64,000 nucleotides of DNA. It comes from Leifsonia sp. PS1209. Its GTDB lineage: Bacteria > Actinomycetota > Actinomycetes > Actinomycetales > Microbacteriaceae. A program made the position numbers and the translations under genes. A model generated the notes under the pieces. It saw nothing but the letters and a program-made list of their open reading frames with translations. It had not been told where the DNA came from and searched no databases. The stretch's first letter is position 1. Each line of letters opens with the position of its first letter. Positions 1 through 7,023 of the stretch are shown here, in pieces. The stretch lies in contig NZ_CP051154.1 in NCBI RefSeq assembly GCF_012317045.1, positions 2,046,001 through 2,110,000 of the forward strand. The letters run 5' to 3'.

Positions 1-708
1 GCGGCGCAGCCGGTGTGGGGCGTCCCCGGCCTGTGGGCTCCACTGCCGAAGGGGCAGTCCGGCCTCAAGGTGGTCGCGACGGCGGCCGACGGCATCGTGG
101 TCGACGGCACGCCGGTCGACGGCGAGGCCATCGTGCGCGGCAAGGACGACGCGAACCCGAGCGAGATCGTCTTCAGCGACACGGTCACCGGGTTCGTCAT
201 CGCCAGCGAGGACGGCGACTATGCGCTGCGGGTCTGGGACGCGAACTCGGAGGCCATCCAGGAGTTCGGCTCCATCGACGCCTTCGACTTCAACCCGGAG
301 TGGATCATCCAGGCGCAGTTCACCCCGATCGAGGGCGGCAAGACGCTCGGCTTCGAGCACCTCAAAGACGACGGGAGCACCCGCGAGAAGGTGATCCCGG
401 GCGAGATCACGTTCAGCAAGGACGGCGTCGACTACAACCTCGCCGCGTTCAAGGCGGGCAGGGCGCTGCAGCTGGTCTTCGCCGACAGCACCAACGGCGA
501 CTCCACGTACTCGGTCGGCCGCTTCCTCTTCGTGGCCCCGAACCCGGACGGCACGGTGACGCTCGACTTCAACCTCGCCGTCCTGCCGCCGTGCGCGTTC
601 AGCTACAACTTCAACTGCCCGCTGCCGCCCGCGCAGAACCGCTTCGCCGTCCCCATCGAGGCCGGCGAGAAGAACGTCCTCGCCAAGTCCGGCGACCTCC
701 TGCACTGA
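1..708 (+). CDS. DUF1684 family protein, 5'-truncated by window edge
   Basis: The open frame runs in from base 1 and stops with TGA at 706-708, so the true start lies upstream. About 235 residues are visible. The C-terminal part has the conserved DUF1684 pattern: a GRFLF strand, then TVTLDFN, then PPCAFSYNFNCPLPP and a closing EAGEK. DUF1684 proteins are widespread in actinomycetes and have no established reaction. No signal peptide can be judged because the N-terminus is missing. The next gene, padR-like on the opposite strand, ends 11 bases downstream, so the two converge. The family is assigned from these motifs by memory. Confidence 0.8.
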   Translation, partial: AAQPVWGVPGLWAPLPKGQSGLKVVATAADGIVVDGTPVDGEAIVRGKDDANPSEIVFSDTVTGFVIASEDGDYALRVWDANSEAIQEFGSIDAFDFNPEWIIQAQFTPIEGGKTLGFEHLKDDGSTREKVIPGEITFSKDGVDYNLAAFKAGRALQLVFADSTNGDSTYSVGRFLFVAPNPDGTVTLDFNLAVLPPCAFSYNFNCPLPPAQNRFAVPIEAGEKNVLAKSGDLLH

Positions 709-719
709 CCCCGAGCGGG

Positions 720-1283
720 TCAGGAGGCGTCGGCCGGGCGGCGGCCCCGCCGCGGACGGTCGGGGGAGCGGTGCTGCAGCAGCGCATCCGGATGCGCGGT
801 GAGGGTGGAGGCGACCTCGTCCAGCCACTCGATGGCGGCGAGGGCGCCCAGCTCGGCCGCGCGGTTGGCGGCGAGCACGGCGCGCGAGTCCGCGTCGTGG
901 GTGAGCTCGCGGATCTTCTCGACGAACGCCCGGCGGTAGTCGGCCACCACGGCGGGCGCGTCTGCACCGGTGAGGGAGGCCGCGATCAGCACCTGGTCCT
1001 GCATCTCGTCCCAGTCCGGGCGCGCATCCACCGGCCCGGAGGTGAGCCAGTCCTCGGCGGCGGCCGCACCGTCGGCGGTCAGCGCGTAGAGCGGCAGGCC
1101 GTCATCCGTGGCGCCCGCCGGCTGCACGAGCCCCTGGTCGACCATGCGGTCGAGCGTCGAGTAGACCTGCCCGGCGTTGAGCTGGCGGCGGTGGGCCGCC
1201 CGCGCGAGGAACTCGCCCTGCAACTGCGAGCCGTATGCGGCGCCCTGGGTGAGCAGCGCGAGAAAACCGTTCTGGACCGACAT
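720..1283 (-). CDS. PadR family transcriptional regulator
   Basis: A 187-residue protein. The N-terminal 90 residues form a PadR winged helix (GFLALL start, YGSQLQGEF helix, LNAGQVYSTLDRM recognition region, then a wing with GLPLYALT). The C-terminal part is a helical Vir-like dimerisation domain with an Arg/Pro-rich tail. PadR proteins are usually repressors of neighbouring transporter or metabolic genes and of themselves. I chose the ATG at 1283 because it starts directly at the PadR-typical first helix, and a -10-like TAGCAT (1296-1291, minus strand) lies 7 bases before it, implying a leaderless mRNA. A palindrome (1282-1292) overlaps both start codon and -10. The regulated target is unknown; no transporter lies adjacent in the window. 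Confidence 0.88.
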   Translation of the reverse strand: MSVQNGFLALLTQGAAYGSQLQGEFLARAAHRRQLNAGQVYSTLDRMVDQGLVQPAGATDDGLPLYALTADGAAAAEDWLTSGPVDARPDWDEMQDQVLIAASLTGADAPAVVADYRRAFVEKIRELTHDADSRAVLAANRAAELGALAAIEWLDEVASTLTAHPDALLQHRSPDRPRRGRRPADAS

Positions 1284-1292
1284 ACTCAGTAT
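1282..1292. promoter_or_regulatory. candidate PadR autoregulatory operator
   Basis: The 11-bp palindrome ATACTCAGTAT (arms ATACT/AGTAT around one base) covers the last two bases of the padR-like start codon and part of its TAGCAT -10 element. Binding here would block polymerase directly. The symmetry and overlap are seen in the sequence. Autoregulation is inferred from general PadR biology. Confidence 0.5.
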
Positions 1293-1336
1293 GCTATTCC
1301 GTTTCGCCGCCACGCCGCTGCAAAACCGTTGCAACC

Positions 1337-1366
1337 TTGTGACATCCGATAGTTCTACGGCATAAT
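1337..1366 (+). promoter_or_regulatory. candidate promoter for the DUF3145 gene
   Basis: A -35-like TTGTGA (1337-1342) and a -10-like CATAAT (1361-1366) are separated by 18 bases. Transcription would start near 1373. The resulting leader contains a short GC hairpin (1375-1390, GCAGCC/GGCTGC with a CTCG loop). Confidence 0.45.
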
Positions 1367-1466
1367 TCACAAGAGCAGCCCTCGGGCTGCGGCAAACTTC
1401 ATATCGTGCCGGTGAGACCGCCGATTGGTCGTTGGGGAAGACGCATCCAATCGAACGGAGGACATC

Positions 1467-1970
1467 ATGGCGGCACACGCAAGTCGAGGAGTGCTCTACG
1501 TGCACTCTTCCCCTGGCGCGCTCTGCCCCCACATCGAGTGGGCGGCGGGACGCGCTATCGGTCGCGCCGTGAACTTCACCTGGGAGGCGCAGCCGGTGTT
1601 GAAGGGCGCCCAGCGCACCGAGTTCTTCTGGGAGGGACCCCAGGGGACGGGCGCAGCCATCGCGTCCGCCCTGCGCGGCTGGGAGCACCTCCGCTACGAG
1701 GTGACGGAGGACGCCGGCCTCGGCAGCGACGGCGGCCGGTGGATGCACACCCCCGACCTCGGGATCTTCTTCGCCCAGACCGACACGGCCGGCAACATGG
1801 TCATCCCCGAGGACCGGGTGCGCTACGCGATGGAGATCGCCGGGGCGAACGCCCGCGAACTGCACCGCGAGCTTCGGCTTGCGCTCGGCCAGGCGTGGGA
1901 CGACGAACTGGAGCCCTTCCGGCACGCCAGTGACGAGACCAGCGTGGTCTGGCTGCACAAGGTCGGCTGA
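1467..1970 (+). CDS. DUF3145 family protein
   Basis: A 167-residue protein of the actinobacterial DUF3145 family, function unknown. Its diagnostic start is RGVLYVHSSPGALCPHIEWA, followed by VNFTWEAQP, a central GTGAAIASALRGWEHLRYEV region and a C-terminal DDELEPFRHA segment. The ATG at 1467 is preferred over an upstream in-frame start at 1425 because GGAGG stands just before it and the family begins here. The protein has no signal peptide or membrane segment and should be cytoplasmic. It stands alone between the divergent padR-like gene and the fatty-acid operon, from which a strong hairpin at 2055-2088 separates it. In many actinomycetes a DUF3145 gene lies next to the fab genes, as here. 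Confidence 0.88.
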   Translation: MAAHASRGVLYVHSSPGALCPHIEWAAGRAIGRAVNFTWEAQPVLKGAQRTEFFWEGPQGTGAAIASALRGWEHLRYEVTEDAGLGSDGGRWMHTPDLGIFFAQTDTAGNMVIPEDRVRYAMEIAGANARELHRELRLALGQAWDDELEPFRHASDETSVVWLHKVG

Positions 1971-2054
1971 GGCGCCGGCTCACCGAGCCACGAGACTCCC
2001 GCGGCGGGCCGGCCCAGGCATCATGCGCTGCCGCCCGCACGCGGTGAAACGCGA

Positions 2055-2088
2055 AAGGCCCCGACCGGTGTTGACCGGTCGGGGCCTT
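2055..2088. terminator. bidirectional intrinsic terminator between the DUF3145 gene and fabF
   Basis: A perfect 15-bp stem (left arm 2055-2069, right arm 2074-2088) with a GTTG loop. Both ends carry A/T pairs (AAGG...CCTT), and on the minus strand TTTCGCGTTT follows. It can close both converging transcripts. Confidence 0.85.
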
Positions 2089-2112
2089 CGTGCGTGCTGC
2101 GCAGGGTCCGGA

Positions 2113-3348
2113 TCAGACCGAGCGGAACGCCACGACGGCGTTGTGGCCGCCGAAACCGAACGAGTTGCTGATGGCGAGCAGGTCGCCACCGCCCAGCGCG
2201 CGCGGCGCGGTGACCACATCCAGCGGGATCTCCGGGTCTTTCTCGGTGAGGTTGATCGTCGGCGGTGCGACGCGTTCGTGAAGCGCCATGACCGTGAACA
2301 GGGCCTCGATCGCCCCGGCGCCACCGAGCAGGTGACCGGTGGATGCCTTGGTCGCGGACACCGGGATGCCGTCGAGCAGGTCGCCGAACACGCGGCGCAG
2401 CGCGTTGTACTCCGCGATGTCGCCGACCGGCGTGCTCGTGGCGTGCGCGTTGATGTGCGCCACGTCGGACAGCGACGCCCCTGCACCCTCGACGGCGGCG
2501 ATCATCGCGCGCGCTGCGGCGGAGCCCTCGGGGTCGGGAGCGGTGATGTGGTAGGCGTCGCTGGTGACGGAGCCGCCGACCAGTTCGGCGTAGATCTTGG
2601 CGCCGCGGGCCTTGGCGTGCTCCTCGGTCTCGAGCACCAGCGCTGCTGCACCCTCGCCCAGGACGAAGCCGTCACGGGTGACGTCGTAGGGCCGGGATGC
2701 GGTGGCCGGGTCGTCGTTGCGCTTCGACAGCGCCTGCATCGCGGCGAACGATGCGATCGGCAGCGGGTGGATGGCCGCCTCGGAGCCACCGGCGATGACG
2801 ACGTCGGCGAGGCCCTGCTGCAGGTGGTCGTACGCGTTGGCGATGGACTCGGTGGAGGACGCGCAGGCGGACACGACGGTGCGGATGCCGGCACGGGCGT
2901 GCAGGTCCATTCCGATCGCGGCGCCCGGGCCGTTCGGCATGAGCATCGGCACGGTCATCGGCATGACGCGGCGCGGGCCGCGCTCGCGCAGGGTGTCCCA
3001 CGCGTCGATGAGGGTCCAGACGCCGCCGATGCCGGTGGCCCAGTCCACGGCGAGACGCTCGGGCTCGACCTCGGGGGAGCCGGCGTCCGCGTATGCCTCA
3101 CGTCCGGCGATGAGCGCGAACTGGCTGGACGGGTCGAGGCGCTTCACCTCGTGGCGTTCGAGCACGGAGGCTGCGTCGACCCTCGCCTGCGCGGCGAACG
3201 TGACGGGGAGCTCCAGCTCGGAGACCCACTCCTTCTCGATGGTGCTGGCTCCGGATTCGCCGGCGAGCAGCGCCTTCCAGCTCTCAGCGGCGGTGCCACC
3301 GAGAGGCGACGCTGCGCCCACGCCGGTGACGACGATCTTCTTGGTCAT
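2113..3348 (-). CDS. fabF: beta-ketoacyl-ACP synthase II
   Basis: Condenses malonyl-ACP with growing acyl-ACP in type II fatty-acid elongation. The 411-residue protein shows the full catalytic set: nucleophile Cys162 in SACASSTES, His302 in NAHATSTPVGD, Lys334 and His339 in KASTGHLLGGAGAIEA, and the glycine-rich FGFGGHNA near the C-terminus. I used the ATG at 3348 (MTKKIVVTG), where the thiolase fold begins. An upstream in-frame extension to 3417 would add unrelated residues. It is the last gene of the minus-strand fab operon, 119 bases after acpP. The terminator at 2055-2088 follows. Confidence 0.97.
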   Translation of the reverse strand: MTKKIVVTGVGAASPLGGTAAESWKALLAGESGASTIEKEWVSELELPVTFAAQARVDAASVLERHEVKRLDPSSQFALIAGREAYADAGSPEVEPERLAVDWATGIGGVWTLIDAWDTLRERGPRRVMPMTVPMLMPNGPGAAIGMDLHARAGIRTVVSACASSTESIANAYDHLQQGLADVVIAGGSEAAIHPLPIASFAAMQALSKRNDDPATASRPYDVTRDGFVLGEGAAALVLETEEHAKARGAKIYAELVGGSVTSDAYHITAPDPEGSAAARAMIAAVEGAGASLSDVAHINAHATSTPVGDIAEYNALRRVFGDLLDGIPVSATKASTGHLLGGAGAIEALFTVMALHERVAPPTINLTEKDPEIPLDVVTAPRALGGGDLLAISNSFGFGGHNAVVAFRSV

Positions 3349-3467
3349 AACGGCAACTCTCCGTAGATGGAACACGGCACGCGCTCGTGGCGCGGCCAAC
3401 CGCGGGGGACCGGACACCGGGGATGCCGGGCCGGTCCCGACCGCGAAGGACGTTTCTCGTGCGGGGT

Positions 3468-3716
3468 TTAGGCCTGAGCCTTGACGATGAACTCGACGGC
3501 GTCGCCGACGGTCTTGAGGTTCTTGACCTCTTCGTCCGGGATCTTGACGTCGAACTTGTCCTCGGCGTTGACCACGATGGTCATCATCGAGATGGAGTCG
3601 ATGTCGAGGTCGTCGGTGAACGACTTGCCCAGCTCGACAGTGTCGGTCGCGATGCCGGTCTCGTCGTTGATGAGCTCGGCCAGGCCGGCGAGAACTTCTT
3701 CGGTGGACAATGCCAT
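3468..3716 (-). CDS. acpP: acyl carrier protein
   Basis: An 82-residue acidic protein carrying the phosphopantetheine attachment motif DIDSIS, with Ser41 as the modified residue. It shuttles acyl chains between FabD, FabH and FabF, whose genes flank it. Length and the DLDIDSISMM helix II match bacterial ACPs. The middle Ile of DSI replaces the more common DSL, a variant often seen in actinomycetes. GAGGAGAAAA-type purines before the ATG give a strong ribosome site, as expected for a very abundant protein. Confidence 0.97.
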   Translation of the reverse strand: MALSTEEVLAGLAELINDETGIATDTVELGKSFTDDLDIDSISMMTIVVNAEDKFDVKIPDEEVKNLKTVGDAVEFIVKAQA

Positions 3717-3758
3717 GGTGTTTTCTCCTTGAGGGGTGTCGTTTGACCGTTGAACAGT

Positions 3759-4763
3759 TTAGGGCAGCACGACGACCTGTGCGCCGAACACGAGGCCCGC
3801 GCCGAAGCCGATCTGCAATGCCAGTCCACCGGACAGCTCGGGATTCTCCTGCAGCAACCGGTGGGTCGCCAGCGGGATGGAGGCGGCCGAGGTGTTCCCG
3901 GTCGTCTCGATGTCACGCGCGATGGCGACGGTCTCCGGCAGCTTGAGCTGCTTGGCGAACTCGTCGACGATGCGCATGTTGGCCTGGTGGGGGATGAAGG
4001 CGGCGAGCTGGTCCGGGGTGACGCCGGCGGCATCCAGCGCCTGCTTGGCGACCTTGGCCATCTCCCAGACCGCCCAGCGGAAGACCGTCTGACCTTCCTG
4101 GCGGAGGGTCGGCCACGGCTTCTCGCCGTCGCGGAACTCGACCAGGGTGCCATCCATCCCGACCGCGTCGGCTTTCGAGCCGTCGGAGCCCCAGATGGTC
4201 TTCGAGATGCCCGGGTACTCGCTCGGTCCGATGACGACGGCGCCGGCGCCGTCCCCCAGGAGGAACGAGATCGTGCGGTCGGTCGGGTCGACGACGTCGG
4301 AGAGCTTCTCGGCGCCGACGACGAGGGCGTAGTGGGCGACGCCCGTGCGGATGAGGGCGTCCGCCTGCGCGACGGCGTACGCGTATCCGGCGCACGCGGC
4401 GTTCATGTCGTACGCGGCTGCCGGGTTCGCGCCAACGCGGTCGGCCAGCACAGCGGCGAGCGACGGCGTCTGGCGGGCGTTGCTGATGGTGGCGACGATC
4501 ACGAGGTCGATCAGCGCGGGGTCGACGCCGGATGCGGTGATCGCCTCCTTCGACGCCTCGGTCGCGAGGTCGACGGCGAGTACGTCGTGGCTCGCCCTGG
4601 TGCGGGTCACGATGCCGGTGCGCTGCCTGATCCACTCGTCGGAGGAGTTGATCGGGCCGACCAGGTCGTCGTTCGGCACGACGAGGTCGCCGCGTGCTGC
4701 GCCGATCGACAGGATGCGGGTGTACTGCGGGCCGTGGGCCTGCTGCAGGGTTGGCTTGGTCAT
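3759..4763 (-). CDS. fabH: beta-ketoacyl-ACP synthase III
   Basis: Starts fatty-acid synthesis by condensing an acyl-CoA primer with malonyl-ACP. The 334-residue protein has the Cys-His-Asn triad: Cys124 in NAACAGY, His259 in IPHQANMRI and Asn290 in GNTSAASIP. The C-terminal GFGAGLVFGAQVV strand completes the thiolase fold. In branched-chain-lipid actinomycetes FabH prefers isobutyryl, isovaleryl or anteiso primers. That preference is expected here but cannot be read from the sequence. It lies 42 bases upstream of acpP and 9 bases downstream of fabD, so it is co-transcribed. Confidence 0.97.
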   Translation of the reverse strand: MTKPTLQQAHGPQYTRILSIGAARGDLVVPNDDLVGPINSSDEWIRQRTGIVTRTRASHDVLAVDLATEASKEAITASGVDPALIDLVIVATISNARQTPSLAAVLADRVGANPAAAYDMNAACAGYAYAVAQADALIRTGVAHYALVVGAEKLSDVVDPTDRTISFLLGDGAGAVVIGPSEYPGISKTIWGSDGSKADAVGMDGTLVEFRDGEKPWPTLRQEGQTVFRWAVWEMAKVAKQALDAAGVTPDQLAAFIPHQANMRIVDEFAKQLKLPETVAIARDIETTGNTSAASIPLATHRLLQENPELSGGLALQIGFGAGLVFGAQVVVLP

Positions 4764-4772
4764 CTGCGTCTC

Positions 4773-5693
4773 CTAGGCGGCCTGGTCGATGAGCTCGAAC
4801 GCGGCGGGCAGGTCGTCCGGCGTCTTGACGGCGACGCTCGGGATGCCCTTCAGCCCGCGCTTGGCGAGGCCGACGAGAGCGCCGGCCGGGGCCACCTCGA
4901 CGATACCCGTCACACCGGCGGCCTGGAACGCCTCCATGCAGAGATCCCAGCGCACGGGGGAGGAGACCTGGCCGACCAGCAGGCGCAGGAACTCGGCGCC
5001 GGAGGAGACGAGCGAGCCGTCCTTGTTGGTCCAGAGCGGGAGGGTGGGGTCGCTCGTCGCAAGGGTGGCCGCGAACGCTTCGAGAGCGGGGACGGCCGGA
5101 GCCATGTAGCGGGTGTGGAACGCACCGGCGACCTGCAGCGGGATGACCCGTGCGCGGGCGGGTGGGTTCTCGGAGAGCGCTGCGAGCGCATCCAGTGCAC
5201 CGGCGACGACGATCTGGCCGCCGCCGTTGTAGTTGGCGGGGGAGAGGCCGAGCTCGTCGAGCTTCGCGAGTAGCTCGGTCTCGTCGGCGCCGATGACGGC
5301 GCTCATGCCGGTGGGCGTCTGCGCGGCGGCTGCGGCCATCGCGGCTCCGCGCTCGCGGACGAACGCGACGGCGTCCGTCTCGCTGAGCACGCCAGCGCCG
5401 GCAGCAGCCGTCAGCTCGCCGACCGAGTGACCGGCGATGCCGCCGATGCGGTCACGGCGGCCGTCGGCGAAGAGCGCGGACAGAGTGAGGAGGCCCGCCG
5501 ACACGATGAGCGGCTGCGCCACGGCCGTGTCGCGGATCGTGTCGGCGTCGCTGACCGTTCCGTGCGCGACCAGGTCGATGCCGACGGCGTCGGAGATGCC
5601 GGTCAGCTGGTCGCGGAACCGCGGCTCGGTGAGCCAGGGGTCGAGGAATCCAGGGGTTTGGGAGCCCTGCCCAGGGCACACGATGACGATCAC
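4773..5693 (-). CDS. fabD: malonyl CoA-ACP transacylase
   Basis: Moves malonyl groups from CoA to ACP. The 306-residue protein has the oxyanion motif CPGQGSQTPG at the N-terminus, the nucleophile Ser90 in GHSVGE and His192 in GAFHTRYM, the standard FabD active site. The start is GTG at 5693, directly before IVIVCPGQG. The ribosome site is weak (TGGAAC), and the 89-base gap to fasR is AT-rich, so fabD may have its own promoter. First gene of the fabD-fabH-acpP-fabF set, the arrangement found in Streptomyces. Confidence 0.96.
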   Translation of the reverse strand: MIVIVCPGQGSQTPGFLDPWLTEPRFRDQLTGISDAVGIDLVAHGTVSDADTIRDTAVAQPLIVSAGLLTLSALFADGRRDRIGGIAGHSVGELTAAAGAGVLSETDAVAFVRERGAAMAAAAAQTPTGMSAVIGADETELLAKLDELGLSPANYNGGGQIVVAGALDALAALSENPPARARVIPLQVAGAFHTRYMAPAVPALEAFAATLATSDPTLPLWTNKDGSLVSSGAEFLRLLVGQVSSPVRWDLCMEAFQAAGVTGIVEVAPAGALVGLAKRGLKGIPSVAVKTPDDLPAAFELIDQAA

Positions 5694-5740
5694 GGGTTCC
5701 AGTCTGCCAATCTTCCGCGCGGCGGATGTGTCGAGGAGGT

Positions 5741-5777
5741 ACTAAGTATCTTGGAAACGTTTGTTTGAACGATACAA
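5741..5777 (-). promoter_or_regulatory. AT-rich control region upstream of fabD, possible FasR site
   Basis: This short stretch is much more AT-rich than its surroundings. It carries overlapping inverted repeats: AAACGTTT (5755-5762), CGTT...AACG (5758-5761/5768-5771) and GTATC...GATAC (5746-5750/5771-5775). It lies between fasR and the fab genes, where Streptomyces FasR is known to bind. The repeats are visible; FasR binding is inference. Confidence 0.4.
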
Positions 5778-5782
5778 GCCGG

Positions 5783-7012
5783 TCAGGCGCGGCGGGGCGC
5801 ATCCGGTTCGTTGATGGAACCGACGATGAGCGCCGCCTGCAGGATGAGCGCCTCGCGCGCCCCCGTGGCGTCCCAGCCGATCACCTCGGAGACGCGCTTC
5901 AGCCGGTAGCGGACCGTGTTGGGATGCACGAACAGCTCGCGCGCCGTCGCCTCCAGGGACCGCCCGTTGTCGAGGTAGCACCAGAGGGTGGTCAGCAGCT
6001 CGGTCGAGTGCGCCTGCAACGGCCGGTAGATGCGGTTGATCAGTGTCGCTCGCGCGAGCCCGTCGCCCGCGAGGGCACGCTCCGGCAGCAGGTCGTCCGC
6101 GTGCACGGGACGCGGGCAGTTGCGCCAGGCGCGAGCTACCGCGAAACCGGCGAGGGCCGCCTTCGCACTCTTCGACGCATCCACCAGGCTCGGGACCTCG
6201 TGGCCGAGCACCAGGTGCCCTGCACCGAAGCCGGGCTCCAGCTGCTGCGCGATCTCGAGGAAGCCGACGACCGGGGTGGCCCCGATGGCGTCGTCCGGGG
6301 TGGAGGCGCTCGGCCAGGCGCGCCCGATCACGAGCACCAGCCTGCTGCCCTGCACACCGATCAGCACGTCCGCCGACATGTGCCGCGCCGTACGGCGCAG
6401 CTGGTCGACGTCGAGGAGCTTCGGCGCTGTGCCGACGAGCACGCTGACCTCGCCGTGGCCGTGCCAGCCGAGCGCGGCGATCCTGCTGGGCAGCTCGTCG
6501 TCGTACTCGCCGGTCAGGATGCTGTCGACCACCAGGGCCTCCAGGCGCGCATCCCACAGGCCGCGTGCCTCGGCGGCGCGGGCGTAGACGTCCGCCGCTC
6601 CGAACGCGATCTCGCGCGAGTAGAGCAGGATCGCCTCGCGGAGAGCCTCCCCGCCGTTCTTCACGCGGTCTTCGACGACCTCGACCGTCACCTTGATCAG
6701 CTGCAGCGTCTGCTGCAGGCTGACGCTCCGGAGCAGCTCACGAGGAGCCGCCCCGAAGACGTCTGCGGCGATCCACGGCGTCGACCGCGGATCGTCGAAC
6801 CAGGAGATGAACGACGAGATGCCTGCCTGCGCCACGAGGCCCACCGCGGACCGCCTGCCCGGAGGCATGTCGCGGTACCACGGCAGAGTGTCCTCGAGGC
6901 GCTTCAGCGTTGCGGTGGCGAGTTCGCCGGAGATCTTGCGCAGCCAGGCCAGCGTGTCGGCCTTCGACCTCTCCGCGGGCTTGCCCGGCACCCGATCCGG
7001 CGTCTTCGGCAC
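5783..7012 (-). CDS. fasR: PucR/CdaR-type activator of fatty-acid synthesis, FasR-like
   Basis: A 409-residue regulator whose C-terminus is the PucR-type helix-turn-helix (SLEATARELFVHPNTVRYRL, then KRVSEVIGW). The middle resembles a GGDEF-like CdaR region. The position directly upstream of fabD matches Streptomyces coelicolor FasR, an activator of fabD-fabH-acpP-fabF. The role is assigned from that synteny and the family. The start is uncertain: I chose GTG at 7012, 11 bases after the aceE stop. Longer in-frame readings would run through aceE and are not credible. The tight spacing suggests co-transcription with aceE. Confidence 0.88.
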   Translation of the reverse strand: MPKTPDRVPGKPAERSKADTLAWLRKISGELATATLKRLEDTLPWYRDMPPGRRSAVGLVAQAGISSFISWFDDPRSTPWIAADVFGAAPRELLRSVSLQQTLQLIKVTVEVVEDRVKNGGEALREAILLYSREIAFGAADVYARAAEARGLWDARLEALVVDSILTGEYDDELPSRIAALGWHGHGEVSVLVGTAPKLLDVDQLRRTARHMSADVLIGVQGSRLVLVIGRAWPSASTPDDAIGATPVVGFLEIAQQLEPGFGAGHLVLGHEVPSLVDASKSAKAALAGFAVARAWRNCPRPVHADDLLPERALAGDGLARATLINRIYRPLQAHSTELLTTLWCYLDNGRSLEATARELFVHPNTVRYRLKRVSEVIGWDATGAREALILQAALIVGSINEPDAPRRA

Positions 7013-7023
7013 GGTGCCCGGCG

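Noticed and set aside
720..1958. 412-codon version of the PadR gene
   Set aside because: The upstream portion is antisense to the DUF3145 gene; PadR proteins begin at the MSVQNGFL start.
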